A stretch of 64,000 bases of DNA from Klebsiella sp. RHBSTW-00484 (GTDB taxonomy: Bacteria; Pseudomonadota; Gammaproteobacteria; Enterobacterales; Enterobacteriaceae). The stretch spans positions 5,890,001 through 5,954,000 of the forward strand of contig NZ_CP055481.1 in assembly GCF_013705725.1 (NCBI RefSeq), in the 5' to 3' direction. Below, piece after piece: positions 1 to 12,567 of the stretch. The stretch's first letter is position 1; every line of letters begins with the position of its first letter. A program made the translations under genes and the position numbers. The notes beneath the pieces were generated by a model. It was not told where the DNA came from. It made no database searches and saw only the letters and a program-made list of their open reading frames with translations.

Positions 1-2558
<2,558 letters not shown>

Positions 2559-2775
2559 TCACAACCCGAAGATGTTTCGTAAAACACTTCGTGCTGCAAA
2601 AATTTGAGAGACTCGAACACACTGTCATTCTGTTCTTATTACGGAGAACAGACGCAGCATGTCGTTTCAATTTTCAGCTTGATCCAGATTTTTAAAGAGC
2701 AAATATCTCAAACGTAACTCACTGAGTTAGTTTTGAGATATCGGTGGGTTGTGTCTTTCACTCACAGCCAGCAAG
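2559..2775 (-). other. Spacer between tRNA-Glu and 23S rRNA
   Basis: Transcribed spacer of the rRNA operon. It holds a boxA-like motif (complement GCTCTTTAAAAAT, about 2690-2702) expected to load antitermination factors before 23S, and sequence flanking 23S that should form the RNase III processing stem. No gene. It appears identical to the spacer in the second operon. Confidence 0.8.
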
Positions 2776-2850
2776 TGGCGTCCCCTAGGGGATTCGAACC
2801 CCTGTTGCCGCCGTGAAAGGGCGGAGTCCTAACCGCTAGACGAAGGGGAC
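2776..2850 (-). tRNA. tRNA-Glu (TTC) in the 16S-23S spacer
   Basis: The complement starts GTCCCCTTCGTCTAGCGG and ends GGGGAC-G-CCA, with the CCA encoded. The anticodon arm reads CCGCCCTTTCACGGCGG, giving anticodon TTC. It sits between 16S and 23S as in E. coli rrnB, rrnC, rrnE and rrnG, and is the only tRNA in the spacer. It is matured from the rRNA precursor. Confidence 0.97.
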
Positions 2851-2937
2851 ACGAGGTGTCGCGACTTCGCAGCCGTCTTGCTTCTTTACATTCATCAGAC
2901 AATCTGTGTGGACACTACAAAGGCAGGTTCTTTAAGG

Positions 2938-4477
<1,540 letters not shown>

Positions 4478-4609
4478 AAGTTTGATGCTCGTGAATTAAA
4501 CTTCGTAATGAATTACGTATGTTCACTCAGAGACTTGGTATTCATTTTTCGTCTTGCGACGTTAAGAATCCATGTCACTTTGAGTGCCCACACAGATTGT
4601 CTGATAAAT

Positions 4610-4621
4610 TGTTAAAGAGCA
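4610..4621 (-). promoter_or_regulatory. boxA antitermination site of first rRNA operon
   Basis: The complement reads TGCTCTTTAACA, the rRNA boxA that binds NusB/NusE and protects untranslated rRNA transcripts from Rho. It lies between P2 and 16S, as in E. coli rrn leaders. Confidence 0.9.
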
Positions 4622-4659
4622 GTGCAACGCGGCTTTCGCTCACCGTTGCGAGGTGGCGT

Positions 4660-4687
4660 ATATTACGCCTTCCTCTTTCAGAGTCAA
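4660..4687 (-). promoter_or_regulatory. rRNA promoter P2 (first operon)
   Basis: -35 TTGACT (complement of 4682-4687) and -10 TAATAT (complement of 4660-4665), 16-bp spacer. Position and sequence match enteric rrn P2 promoters. Confidence 0.85.
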
Positions 4688-4767
4688 CCTTATTTTCAGG
4701 TTTTTCTCTTCAACTGACCCGGCTGTTTGTGTGAAGTGATTCACATCTGCCGTGTCGATGGAGGCGC

Positions 4768-4815
4768 ATTATAGGGAGTTCTCGACTGACCGCAATAGTT
4801 AAATTACAGAAAAAT
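4768..4815 (-). promoter_or_regulatory. rRNA promoter P1 with UP element (first operon)
   Basis: -35 TTGCGG (complement of 4790-4795), 16-bp spacer, -10 TATAAT (complement of 4768-4773), then a GCGCC discriminator typical of stringently controlled rRNA promoters. An A/T-rich UP element lies upstream, about 4796-4815. The TTGCGG-type P1 resembles E. coli rrnE P1, in keeping with the purH neighbour. Fis sites are expected further upstream but I cannot assign them by eye. Confidence 0.88.
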
Positions 4816-4976
4816 GACTGACTGCTGCAATCCCCAGCAGAACCCCGCTTTATACCCTGTTGCACACAGAGTTATCCACTGATTGCTGACGATCTCCTTC
4901 TATAACAGCTATACCCTTTCTCTATATAAGCAGCAACTCAGGGCAAAAAAGAGAAAGATAAAAATTCGCGAGCGTT

Positions 4977-4992
4977 GCGCAAACGTTTTCGT
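4977..4992 (+). promoter_or_regulatory. PurR operator upstream of purHD
   Basis: GCGCAAACGTTTTCGT matches the PurR consensus ACGCAAACGTTTTCNT at nearly every position. PurR with hypoxanthine or guanine represses purine biosynthesis genes, including purHD in E. coli. It overlaps the likely promoter: a TACAAT -10-like hexamer is at 4993-4998. Confidence 0.9.
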
Positions 4993-5029
4993 TACAATGC
5001 CGCGCTATAACAAGGACGCCCGGTTGGGT

Positions 5030-5067
5030 GCGTTAGGTGAGTTTTTAGACAAAAACTCACCTAACGC
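5030..5067 (+). other. Perfect 17-bp hairpin in purH leader
   Basis: Arms 5030-5046 and 5051-5067 are perfectly complementary around a four-base AGAC loop. It lies 36 bp before the purH start. No U run follows, so it is not a standard intrinsic terminator. It may stabilise the mRNA 5' end or pause polymerase. The role is unknown. Confidence 0.7.
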
Positions 5068-5102
5068 TCTCTGTAATATTCAAATCCTGGGGATTTAATA
5101 CC

Positions 5103-6692
5103 ATGCAACAACGTCGTCCAGTCCGCCGCGCACTGCTCAGTGTTTCTGACAAGGCCGGTATCGTCGAATTCGCGCAGGCACTTTCCGCTCGTGGTGTAGA
5201 GCTACTGTCTACAGGTGGTACAGCACGCCTGCTGGCTGAGAAAGGTCTGCCGGTAACCGAAGTCTCTGACTACACCGGTTTCCCGGAAATGATGGATGGA
5301 CGCGTGAAGACCCTGCATCCGAAAGTACACGGCGGCATTCTCGGTCGTCGTGGTCAGGATGATGGCATTATGGAACAGCACGGTATCGCACCCATCGATA
5401 TGGTTGTCGTTAACCTTTATCCGTTCGCCGAGACCGTTGCCCGTGAAGGCTGTTCGCTGGAAGATGCGGTAGAGAATATTGATATCGGCGGCCCGACCAT
5501 GGTTCGCTCAGCGGCAAAGAACCATAAAGATGTGGCCATCGTGGTGAAGAGCAACGACTACGAAGCCATTATTAATGAGATGGACGCCAACGAAGGCTCC
5601 CTCACTCTGGAAACCCGCTTCGACCTCGCCATCAAAGCTTTCGAACATACCGCGGCCTACGACAGCATGATTGCCAACTACTTCGGCAGCATGGTTCCGG
5701 CCTATTATGGTGAAAGCAAAGAAGCCGCTGGCCGCTTCCCGCGTACTCTTAACCTGAACTTCATTAAGAAGCAGGATATGCGCTACGGCGAAAACAGCCA
5801 CCAGCAGGCTGCCTTCTATATAGAAGAGAATGTTAAAGAAGCTTCCGTTGCTACTGCGACCCAGGTCCAGGGCAAAGCGCTCTCTTATAACAACATCGCT
5901 GATACCGATGCGGCGCTGGAGTGCGTGAAAGAGTTCAACGAACCTGCCTGCGTTATCGTTAAGCACGCTAACCCGTGCGGTGTGGCCGTCAGCACCTCTA
6001 TTCTCGACGCTTACGACCGCGCCTATAAAACCGACCCAACTTCTGCGTTTGGCGGCATCATCGCTTTCAACCGCGAACTGGATGCCGAAACAGCACAAGC
6101 CATTATCTCACGCCAGTTTGTTGAAGTGATTATCGCCCCGTCAGCAACAGAGGAAGCGCTGAAAATCACTTCCGCTAAACAGAACGTACGCGTCCTGACC
6201 TGTGGTCAGTGGGCAACCCGCGTTGCCGGTCTGGACTTCAAACGCGTAAACGGTGGCCTGCTGGTTCAGGATCGTGATCTTGGTATGGTCACCGAAGGTG
6301 AACTGCGTGTGGTTTCCAAACGTCAGCCTACCGAACAAGAATTACGTGATGCGCTGTTCTGCTGGAAAGTGGCAAAATTCGTGAAATCTAACGCCATTGT
6401 CTACGCCAAAGAGAATATGACTATCGGGATAGGCGCAGGCCAGATGAGCCGCGTTTACTCTGCGAAGATCGCCGGGATTAAAGCCGCCGACGAAGGGCTG
6501 GAAGTCAAAGGTTCCGCCATGGCTTCCGACGCGTTCTTCCCGTTCCGTGATGGTATTGATGCCGCCGCAGCCGTCGGTGTGAGCTGCGTTATCCAGCCTG
6601 GCGGTTCTATTCGCGACGAAGAGGTGATTGCCGCTGCCGACGAACACGGTATTGCGATGATCTTCACCGACATGCGCCACTTCCGCCATTAA
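5103..6692 (+). CDS. purH: Bifunctional AICAR transformylase / IMP cyclohydrolase
   Basis: Catalyses the last two steps of de novo IMP synthesis: formylation of AICAR with 10-formyl-tetrahydrofolate, then ring closure. It is 529 aa, the same length as E. coli PurH and nearly identical along it. The N-terminal MGS-like cyclohydrolase domain (about 1-200, with SVSDKAG and LHPKVHGG) is followed by the transformylase domain carrying KHANPCG, whose Lys-His pair is catalytic. First gene of the purHD operon; purD starts 15 bp after its stop. A PurR box at 4977-4992 implies purine repression. It diverges from the adjacent rRNA operon. Confidence 0.98.
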   Translation: MQQRRPVRRALLSVSDKAGIVEFAQALSARGVELLSTGGTARLLAEKGLPVTEVSDYTGFPEMMDGRVKTLHPKVHGGILGRRGQDDGIMEQHGIAPIDMVVVNLYPFAETVAREGCSLEDAVENIDIGGPTMVRSAAKNHKDVAIVVKSNDYEAIINEMDANEGSLTLETRFDLAIKAFEHTAAYDSMIANYFGSMVPAYYGESKEAAGRFPRTLNLNFIKKQDMRYGENSHQQAAFYIEENVKEASVATATQVQGKALSYNNIADTDAALECVKEFNEPACVIVKHANPCGVAVSTSILDAYDRAYKTDPTSAFGGIIAFNRELDAETAQAIISRQFVEVIIAPSATEEALKITSAKQNVRVLTCGQWATRVAGLDFKRVNGGLLVQDRDLGMVTEGELRVVSKRQPTEQELRDALFCWKVAKFVKSNAIVYAKENMTIGIGAGQMSRVYSAKIAGIKAADEGLEVKGSAMASDAFFPFRDGIDAAAAVGVSCVIQPGGSIRDEEVIAAADEHGIAMIFTDMRHFRH

Positions 6693-6707
6693 TCCACGGA
6701 GCAGACG

Positions 6708-7997
6708 ATGAAAGTATTAGTTATTGGCAACGGCGGGCGCGAGCACGCCCTGGCCTGGAAAGCGGTACAGTCACCAAATGTCGATACCGTTTTTGTCGCA
6801 CCGGGTAACGCGGGCACCGCGCTGGAGCCTGCGCTGCAAAACGTGGCTATCGGTGTTACCGATATCCCGGCACTGCTGGCCTTTGCCCAGAGCGAGAAGA
6901 TTGACCTGACTATCGTCGGCCCGGAAGCGCCGCTGGTGATTGGCGTGGTCGACGCCTTCCGCGCCGCCGGTCTGAAAATCTTTGGCCCCACCGAAGGTGC
7001 CGCGCAGCTTGAAGGCTCAAAAGCCTTCACCAAAGATTTCCTCGCCCGTCATAACATTCCGACGGCGGAATATCAGAACTTCACCGAAATCGAACCCGCG
7101 TTGGCTTACCTGCGCGAGAAAGGCGCACCCATTGTCATCAAAGCCGACGGTCTGGCTGCCGGTAAAGGCGTTATCGTGGCAATGACGCTTGAAGAAGCCG
7201 AAGCCGCCGTGCATGACATGCTGGCAGGCAACGCCTTTGGCAATGCAGGTCACCGTATCGTGATTGAAGAGTTCCTCGACGGTGAAGAGGCAAGCTTTAT
7301 CGTGATGGTCGACGGCGAGCACGTGCTGCCAATGGCCACCAGCCAGGATCACAAACGCGTAGGTAATGGCGACACCGGCCCGAACACCGGCGGAATGGGT
7401 GCATATTCTCCGGCGCCAGTCGTGACCGATGAAGTTCATCAGCGCACCATGGAACGCATCATCTGGCCAACCGTCAAAGGCATGGCGGCGGAAGGTAACA
7501 CCTACACCGGTTTCCTGTATGCGGGTCTGATGATCGACAAACAGGGCAACCCGAAAGTGATTGAGTTCAACTGCCGCTTTGGCGATCCGGAAACTCAGCC
7601 GATCATGCTGCGCATGAAATCGGATCTGGTGGATCTTTGTCTGGCCGCTTGTGAAGGCAAGCTGGACGAGAAGGCCTCCGAGTGGGACCAGCGCGCTGCG
7701 TTAGGCGTGGTGATTGCCGCCGGAGGTTATCCGGCTGACTACCGTACCGGGGACGTTATCCACGGCCTGCCGCTGGAAGAAACCGCAGACGGCAAAGTAT
7801 TCCACGCCGGGACTAAACTCGCGGATGACGACCGTGTGTTGACCAGCGGCGGTCGCGTACTATGCGCCACCGCGCTGGGTCATACCGTTGCCGAAGCGCA
7901 GAAGCGCGCTTATGCCCTGATGGCTGATATTCGCTGGGACGGCAGCTTTAGCCGTAACGACATCGGCTGGCGCGCCATCGAACGCGAGCAAAACTAG
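6708..7997 (+). CDS. purD: Phosphoribosylamine-glycine ligase (GAR synthetase)
   Basis: ATP-dependent ligation of glycine to 5-phosphoribosylamine, second step of purine synthesis. It is 429 aa, as in E. coli. An N-terminal GNGGREHALAWK motif is followed by an ATP-grasp domain (IKADGLAAGKGVIVA, then EFNCRFGDPETQ near metal ligands). It is co-transcribed with purH; a GGAG Shine-Dalgarno lies in the 15-bp gap. Its TAG stop (7995-7997) sits in a CTAG that also supplies the TAG stop of convergent zraR, so the two genes overlap by four bases and no terminator separates them. Confidence 0.98.
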   Translation: MKVLVIGNGGREHALAWKAVQSPNVDTVFVAPGNAGTALEPALQNVAIGVTDIPALLAFAQSEKIDLTIVGPEAPLVIGVVDAFRAAGLKIFGPTEGAAQLEGSKAFTKDFLARHNIPTAEYQNFTEIEPALAYLREKGAPIVIKADGLAAGKGVIVAMTLEEAEAAVHDMLAGNAFGNAGHRIVIEEFLDGEEASFIVMVDGEHVLPMATSQDHKRVGNGDTGPNTGGMGAYSPAPVVTDEVHQRTMERIIWPTVKGMAAEGNTYTGFLYAGLMIDKQGNPKVIEFNCRFGDPETQPIMLRMKSDLVDLCLAACEGKLDEKASEWDQRAALGVVIAAGGYPADYRTGDVIHGLPLEETADGKVFHAGTKLADDDRVLTSGGRVLCATALGHTVAEAQKRAYALMADIRWDGSFSRNDIGWRAIEREQN

Positions 7998-9325
7998 CGG
8001 CTAAGCTTAGCCAGCAGCGTTTTGCGCGTAATGCCTAACTGGCGGGCGGCTTCAGTTTTGTTGCCGCCCGTTTTTTCAAGCGCCGCCAGAATCACCTCTT
8101 TTTCTACTTCCACCAGCGGTTGAATCACGTCATCGGATAGCGACAACGCCGGAACTGGCGTACCGGCAATCGACAACGGTAGCTCGCGTTCGGAAATATA
8201 CTCTCCCGTCAGCAGAACCACCGCCCGCTCCACCGCGTTTTCCAGTTCACGAATATTGCCAGGCCAGTCGTAGTGGATCAGCAAATCCATCGCCTGCGGC
8301 GTAAAACCCTGCACCGCCTTGCGGTTACGCTCGGCATAACGTTGCAGGAAATAGCGCGCCAGCTGTGGGATATCTTCTCGACGCTGACGCAACGGCGGCA
8401 TGTCGATGGTCACCACGTTCAGGCGATAGTAGAGATCCTGACGAAAGCGACCGGCACTCACCTCTTCGGCTAAATCGCGATGGGTGGCGGCAATCAGTCT
8501 GACATCAACCTTAATCGTCTGATTACTCCCAACGCGTTGAACTTCTCGTTCCTGGATCGCCCGTAACAATCGCACCTGCATCAGCGGTGAGATATCACCA
8601 ATCTCATCGAGGAATAATGTGCCGCCATCGGCTTGCTCAAAACGCCCTTCCCGCCGTTTATCGGCCCCGGTAAACGCGCCCTTCTCATGACCGAACAGTT
8701 CCGACTCCAGCAACGATTCATTGAGCGCCGCACAGTTCAGCGTCACCAGCGGTTGATTATTACGCCTGCTACTGGCGTGGAGCGCACGGGCAACCAGCTC
8801 TTTGCCGGTACCTGACTCACCGCAGATCAACACTGTCGCATCAGATGGCGCCACCAGGGCGATATTGCTGAGTAGCGTCTGCATCGCCGGGCTATCACCC
8901 ACCATGCCAAATTGTGCTGCTGGGCCTGGTTCCATGCCGCTATCGGACTGGCGCGTATGTGCCAACGCCTGGGCAAGCGTCTCCTGCAGTTTGTCAAAAT
9001 CCAGCGGTTTGATGAGATAATCCAGCGCCCCGGACTTGATAGCTTCAACCGCCGTTCCGACGCTGGAGAAAGCGGTCATGATGAGTACCGGGATTGCCGG
9101 GTTGTAAGCCTTAATTTCCTTGAGCGTTTCGATACCGTCCATCTCCGCCATACGGATATCGCACAGCACCAGGTCAAATACTTTTTGCTTCACTAGCTCC
9201 AGAGCCAACAGCCCGTTGTGGGCCAATGCGACGTTATAGCCCCAGCCCCGCAGTAAGGCCTGGAGGATCGTACAATGGCTGACATCGTCATCAACAACCA
9301 GAATGTCTACCTTCTCATCCGTCAT
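7994..9325 (-). CDS. zraR: Sigma-54-dependent response regulator of zinc/envelope stress
   Basis: Activator of zraP and zraSR, phosphorylated by ZraS. It is 443 aa (E. coli about 441). The receiver domain is 1-120 with phospho-acceptor Asp56 ([13 protein letters not shown]). The AAA+ domain has Walker A GESGTGKE at 169-176 and the sigma-54-contacting GAFTGA loop at 216-221. A Fis-type helix-turn-helix ends the protein ([15 protein letters not shown]). The start overlaps the zraS stop by four bases, so the pair is translationally coupled. The gene was formerly called hydG. Confidence 0.97.
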   Translation of the reverse strand: MTDEKVDILVVDDDVSHCTILQALLRGWGYNVALAHNGLLALELVKQKVFDLVLCDIRMAEMDGIETLKEIKAYNPAIPVLIMTAFSSVGTAVEAIKSGALDYLIKPLDFDKLQETLAQALAHTRQSDSGMEPGPAAQFGMVGDSPAMQTLLSNIALVAPSDATVLICGESGTGKELVARALHASSRRNNQPLVTLNCAALNESLLESELFGHEKGAFTGADKRREGRFEQADGGTLFLDEIGDISPLMQVRLLRAIQEREVQRVGSNQTIKVDVRLIAATHRDLAEEVSAGRFRQDLYYRLNVVTIDMPPLRQRREDIPQLARYFLQRYAERNRKAVQGFTPQAMDLLIHYDWPGNIRELENAVERAVVLLTGEYISERELPLSIAGTPVPALSLSDDVIQPLVEVEKEVILAALEKTGGNKTEAARQLGITRKTLLAKLSR

Positions 9326-10713
9326 CCTTGTTCATCCTTTTGTTGCGCGCTCACCGGCAGATAAAGCGTAAAAACGGCGCCTTTTCCCGGCGTACTGTCG
9401 GCGTGGATCGTTCCGCCATGTTGTTCAACAATATTCTGCACTACCGCCAGCCCCAGTCCGGTACCATCTGCTTTGGTCGTAAAATAGGGGGTGAAGATGG
9501 CCTGTCTTTGCTCTGCCGTCATCCCTTTTCCACTATCGGTCACGACGATTTTCACTCTCTGACCATCGCATTCGCCGACTTCCACACGAATCGTCCCGTG
9601 ATGTCCAATGGCCTGCATCGCGTTGAGATACAGGTTCAGTAATACCTGCTTAAGCCTGTCAGGGTCGGCCTCAATCCGGCGTAGCGAAGGCTGAGCGTTA
9701 AAGTTCAGCTCGATAGCGCGGCTCTGCGCATCCTGGCCAATCAACTGAAGCGAGTGGGTAATGACCTCATTCAAATCAACCGATTGATATTTTAAATGTG
9801 CCGGACGCACCAGTTCCAGAAGTTCGCTGACCACCCGGTTTAAACGATCGGCTTCTTTTGCCATCACCTGGGCCAACTGATGCGCTTCGCCGTCGGGCGG
9901 GGTACGTTCAGCAAAATACTTTGCCAGCCCTTTAATGGAGGATAACGGGTTACGAATCTCATGCGCGACGCCCGCAGCCAAATGCCCGATCGCCACCAGT
10001 TTCTCTTTACGCGCCATCGCTTCCTGTAGTTGCTTACGCGAGCGCTGATAGCGTCGGAACCAAAATTGAGCCAGCACGGTTGCCACCATCACCACGCCTG
10101 CCGCGCACAGCATAACGATCATATTCCGCAGACCACGGGCGTTGTCAGCATCCAGTTCCCGGGCATCAAAGGCGATAAAAATGACCTGCGGCACCTGAGC
10201 ACGCAGGTCGGCAGATTCGCGGCGCATCATCATGCGCATATGATGAGCGCCCCCGCCGTTAAGCGGGCGAAACTGGCGATAGATTTCCAGCGCCGGTTCC
10301 GGTTTTTCAAGCCGCCGCCAGCGCTCCTCGCCACCAATGTTCAACCCGCGCATCGCATCGGCAGAATACAGCGTCCCGCCAACCTGCTGCGGATCGCTAT
10401 GAGCAATAATTTTGCCATTCTCATCCGTCACCGCAAACCACAGTACGCCGGGCTGCCAGGCCATTTCCTCAAGCAGCGCCTGAAGCTGGGCGTGATGCAT
10501 ACGCATTCCCATACCGACGCGAGTTCCGGACTCCAGGGCGCGAATCAGTACGCTGCCTTTTTCCTGAATGGTCTGGCGCGCGGCGTCGTTCTCACGACTA
10601 TTGTCGCGCACGATAAGTACGGAAAACAGGCACACCAGCAGTAAGATGAGGCCAGTCAGTAGCCAGCTCAGCCCAACAGCAACAGAATCCTTCGACAACC
10701 GCATCACGTTCAT
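9322..10713 (-). CDS. zraS: Membrane sensor histidine kinase of the Zra system
   Basis: Senses zinc or envelope stress and phosphorylates ZraR; ZraP inhibits the pathway. It is 463 aa (E. coli 465). Membrane segments lie at about 14-35 and 198-217, enclosing a periplasmic sensor domain rich in Met and His (GVGMGMRMHHAQ; HHMRMMMRR). A HisKA domain carries phospho-acceptor His251 (GVAHEIRNPLSS), followed by an ATPase domain with N box (NLYLNAMQA) and G boxes (DSGKGM, GTGLGLAVV). The ATG at 10713 is preceded by GGGAG. The sigma-54 promoter at 10747-10762 drives it. Confidence 0.96.
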   Translation of the reverse strand: MNVMRLSKDSVAVGLSWLLTGLILLLVCLFSVLIVRDNSRENDAARQTIQEKGSVLIRALESGTRVGMGMRMHHAQLQALLEEMAWQPGVLWFAVTDENGKIIAHSDPQQVGGTLYSADAMRGLNIGGEERWRRLEKPEPALEIYRQFRPLNGGGAHHMRMMMRRESADLRAQVPQVIFIAFDARELDADNARGLRNMIVMLCAAGVVMVATVLAQFWFRRYQRSRKQLQEAMARKEKLVAIGHLAAGVAHEIRNPLSSIKGLAKYFAERTPPDGEAHQLAQVMAKEADRLNRVVSELLELVRPAHLKYQSVDLNEVITHSLQLIGQDAQSRAIELNFNAQPSLRRIEADPDRLKQVLLNLYLNAMQAIGHHGTIRVEVGECDGQRVKIVVTDSGKGMTAEQRQAIFTPYFTTKADGTGLGLAVVQNIVEQHGGTIHADSTPGKGAVFTLYLPVSAQQKDEQG

Positions 10714-10746
10714 TGCAACTCCCTTTTATCAGGCTCTACGGTTCCC

Positions 10747-10762
10747 AGCAGAAATCATGCCA
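10747..10762 (-). promoter_or_regulatory. Sigma-54 promoter of zraSR
   Basis: The complement reads TGGCATGATTTCTGCT, with GG and GC separated by exactly ten bases as required for sigma-54 (-24/-12). It lies 33-50 bp before the zraS start and is divergent from the zraP promoter. Confidence 0.88.
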
Positions 10763-10810
10763 TTTTTCCGGCCCGGCAAACGGGCTCTCAGGCATAAACC
10801 CGCAATACGC

Positions 10811-10827
10811 CGGGTAAAAATGACCCG
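10811..10827. promoter_or_regulatory. ZraR binding palindrome, site 1
   Basis: CGGGTAAAAATGACCCG is an inverted repeat sharing the GTAAAAATGAC core of known ZraR enhancer sites. It lies about 50 bp upstream of the zraSR -24 element and about 85 bp upstream of that of zraP, suiting activation of both by looping. Confidence 0.8.
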
Positions 10828-10841
10828 CATCGATCTTTGTC

Positions 10842-10860
10842 GCGAGTCATTTTTACTCGC
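10842..10860. promoter_or_regulatory. ZraR binding palindrome, site 2
   Basis: GCGAGTCATTTTTACTCGC is an inverted repeat containing the complement of the ZraR consensus GAGTAAAAATGACTCG. Its centre is 32 bp from that of site 1, about three helical turns, so two dimers could bind on one face. Confidence 0.83.
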
Positions 10861-10911
10861 TGTCATCTGCTGATGCGATAGAAAACCTTATATCCTGCGG
10901 AGTTTTCATCC

Positions 10912-10927
10912 TGGCACGGAAGATGCA
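10912..10927 (+). promoter_or_regulatory. Sigma-54 promoter of zraP
   Basis: TGGCACGGAAGATGCA: near-consensus sigma-54 site with GG (10913-10914) and GC (10925-10926) ten bases apart. It lies 36 bp before the zraP ATG. Confidence 0.92.
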
Positions 10928-10962
10928 AACACAGAAGAAACCATAAACCAGGAGAATAAACC

Positions 10963-11400
10963 ATGAAACGGAACCACAAACTCACTCTGACACTCATCGC
11001 CCTTGCCGCCTTAACCTTTGGTGGCAGCTCTGCATGGGCAGGACACCACTGGAATAACGGCAACGGAGTGGGTCCGCAGGGCTATAGCCAACTGACGACT
11101 GAACAGCAGGCCACTGCCCAGAAGCTGCATAGCGATTTCTATGAGCAAACCCGCGCTCTACGCCAGCAGCTCACATCAAAACGCTACGAATACAATGCGT
11201 TGTTAACTGCGGATAAACCGGACAGTACAAAAATTGAATCTGTTGCCCAGGAGATGGAAGCTCTCGGTCAGAAGCTGGCCCAGCAGCGGGTTAAGTTTGA
11301 TGTCGCTTTAGCACAGGCGGGTATTCCTCGCGGCGAGGGAATGGCGCGTGGAGGCTGTGGGGGTGGTGGCCGCGGTCATATGGGCATGAACCACTGGTAA
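10963..11400 (+). CDS. zraP: Periplasmic zinc-binding stress chaperone ZraP
   Basis: Zinc-dependent periplasmic chaperone of the CpxP/Spy superfamily and repressor partner of ZraS. It is 145 aa (E. coli about 141). The signal peptide is MKRNHK followed by a hydrophobic run, probably cleaved after SSAWA at residue 26. The mature protein opens with GHHWNN and ends in a Gly-rich tail with Cys, His and Met (GGCGGGGRGHMGMNHW), the likely zinc ligands. The helical middle has a Gln-rich region (LTTEQQATAQKL). It is convergent with yjaH, three bases apart. Confidence 0.94.
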   Translation: MKRNHKLTLTLIALAALTFGGSSAWAGHHWNNGNGVGPQGYSQLTTEQQATAQKLHSDFYEQTRALRQQLTSKRYEYNALLTADKPDSTKIESVAQEMEALGQKLAQQRVKFDVALAQAGIPRGEGMARGGCGGGGRGHMGMNHW

Positions 11401-11403
11401 GAT

Positions 11404-12102
11404 TTAGAAGTTTTTCTCAGTCGGCTGCCAGGTACAGAAGTCTTCGTTTGCCACCAGCAGCAACTGGGAACCTTCCGGCGCTTCCAGCCACGCCACGCTC
11501 ACCTCAATGGATGAGTGATTCTGGCGACGTTCAATATGGGCTAGCGCTCGCGCATCAAGGTCAGGCTTTACGGTCTGACCTTCGCAGGTTGTTACCGTCT
11601 GGTTGGCATGCCAGCGTCCCTGACGCAGCATCACGCGACCCTGACGTAAAGCATCGCTGGTCTGGCGTATTTGCTCTGCGCGGTAACGATACAGCGCAAC
11701 CTGATCGCTGGAAAGCTGCTGCTTCTGCCCGTCGACTTCACGCTGCATAAAGCTTAGCTCGCCCTGCGCATCAAAGCGGGCGCGAATATGTTCCGGGGGT
11801 TTGCCGTAAACGTTCAGTTCGATTAGCGCAAGCTGATCGTCCTGCCAACGGTACTCGCTGGTCGAGGTATTCCCGTGACGCCACGGGCTAAAGGCGGCAA
11901 GAAGGCGAACCTCGCCATCTGAATCTTTACGCCAGATACGCATCGCTCCCTGGTTATCCGCATACCCGCTGGCGGTGAACGGTGGGAGAGAAGAATCGTG
12001 GCTGCAGGCAGTAAGCAGCAATACGCCCACCAGCGCCAACGGACGACGCCAGGTAGACAAAAGGGGCTTAAAAGCCCCTTCGATAAAACTGTAAACTGCC
12101 AC
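11404..12102 (-). CDS. yjaH: Putative lipoprotein YjaH (DUF1481 family)
   Basis: Function unknown. It is 232 aa. The hydrophobic stretch PLALVGVLLLTAC-S ends in a lipobox (LTAC), predicting signal peptidase II cleavage and lipidation at Cys33. The frame begins seven bases downstream of the hupA stop, and its first 20 codons run through the hupA terminator hairpin (12054-12080), whose DNA encodes EGAFKPLL. There is no in-frame ATG between there and the lipobox, so the upstream start seems real. Expression may therefore depend on read-through from hupA. Confidence 0.82.
   Translation of the reverse strand: MAVYSFIEGAFKPLLSTWRRPLALVGVLLLTACSHDSSLPPFTASGYADNQGAMRIWRKDSDGEVRLLAAFSPWRHGNTSTSEYRWQDDQLALIELNVYGKPPEHIRARFDAQGELSFMQREVDGQKQQLSSDQVALYRYRAEQIRQTSDALRQGRVMLRQGRWHANQTVTTCEGQTVKPDLDARALAHIERRQNHSSIEVSVAWLEAPEGSQLLLVANEDFCTWQPTEKNF
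12054..12080 (-). terminator. Intrinsic terminator of hupA
   Basis: On the minus strand AAGGGGCTTTTAAGCCCCTT is followed by TTGTCT, a GC-rich hairpin with a short U tract about 30 bp after the hupA stop. It lies inside the yjaH reading frame. Confidence 0.85.
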
Positions 12103-12108
12103 GCGGTC

Positions 12109-12381
12109 TTACTTAACTGCGTCTTTCAGTGCTTTGCCTGAAACAAATGCCGGTACGTTAGCTGCGGCGATTTTGATTTCATTACCGGTCTGCGGGTTGC
12201 GGCCAGTACGCTCAGCGCGGTGGTTCACTTTGAAGGTACCGAAACCAACCAGTTGAACAGCATCACCTTCTTTCAGAGACTCAGTAATTGCAGCCAGGGT
12301 AGATTCCAGGGCAGCTTTCGCCTGTGCTTTGGACAGGTCAGCTTTGTCCGCAATTACATCAATCAGTTGAGTCTTGTTCAT
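12109..12381 (-). CDS. hupA: DNA-binding protein HU, alpha subunit
   Basis: Nucleoid-associated histone-like protein; HU-alpha forms homodimers or heterodimers with HU-beta and bends DNA non-specifically. It is 90 aa and matches E. coli HupA almost residue for residue, from [11 protein letters not shown] to [10 protein letters not shown]. The signature [21 protein letters not shown] includes the DNA-contacting arm with the intercalating proline of RNPQTG. A good Shine-Dalgarno (AAGGA) precedes the ATG. The 186 bp upstream hold its promoter region, where I cannot assign hexamers with confidence. Confidence 0.98.
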   Translation of the reverse strand: MNKTQLIDVIADKADLSKAQAKAALESTLAAITESLKEGDAVQLVGFGTFKVNHRAERTGRNPQTGNEIKIAAANVPAFVSGKALKDAVK

Positions 12382-12567
12382 AAGTTATCCTTACAATGTG
12401 TTTATCGCTTGCTAAGCATCGAGTGCGACGGAAATGCCAAAAAAGCACCCACCTGCATACACGCACCGATAGCCACTTTTTTTCGCCCCCCAAATGTAGA
12501 CCAGACGGGGGGCGGAATGGAAGCCTTCAGACGCTACAATTCAGGCGGTAAATCACGTTTTCTTGTC

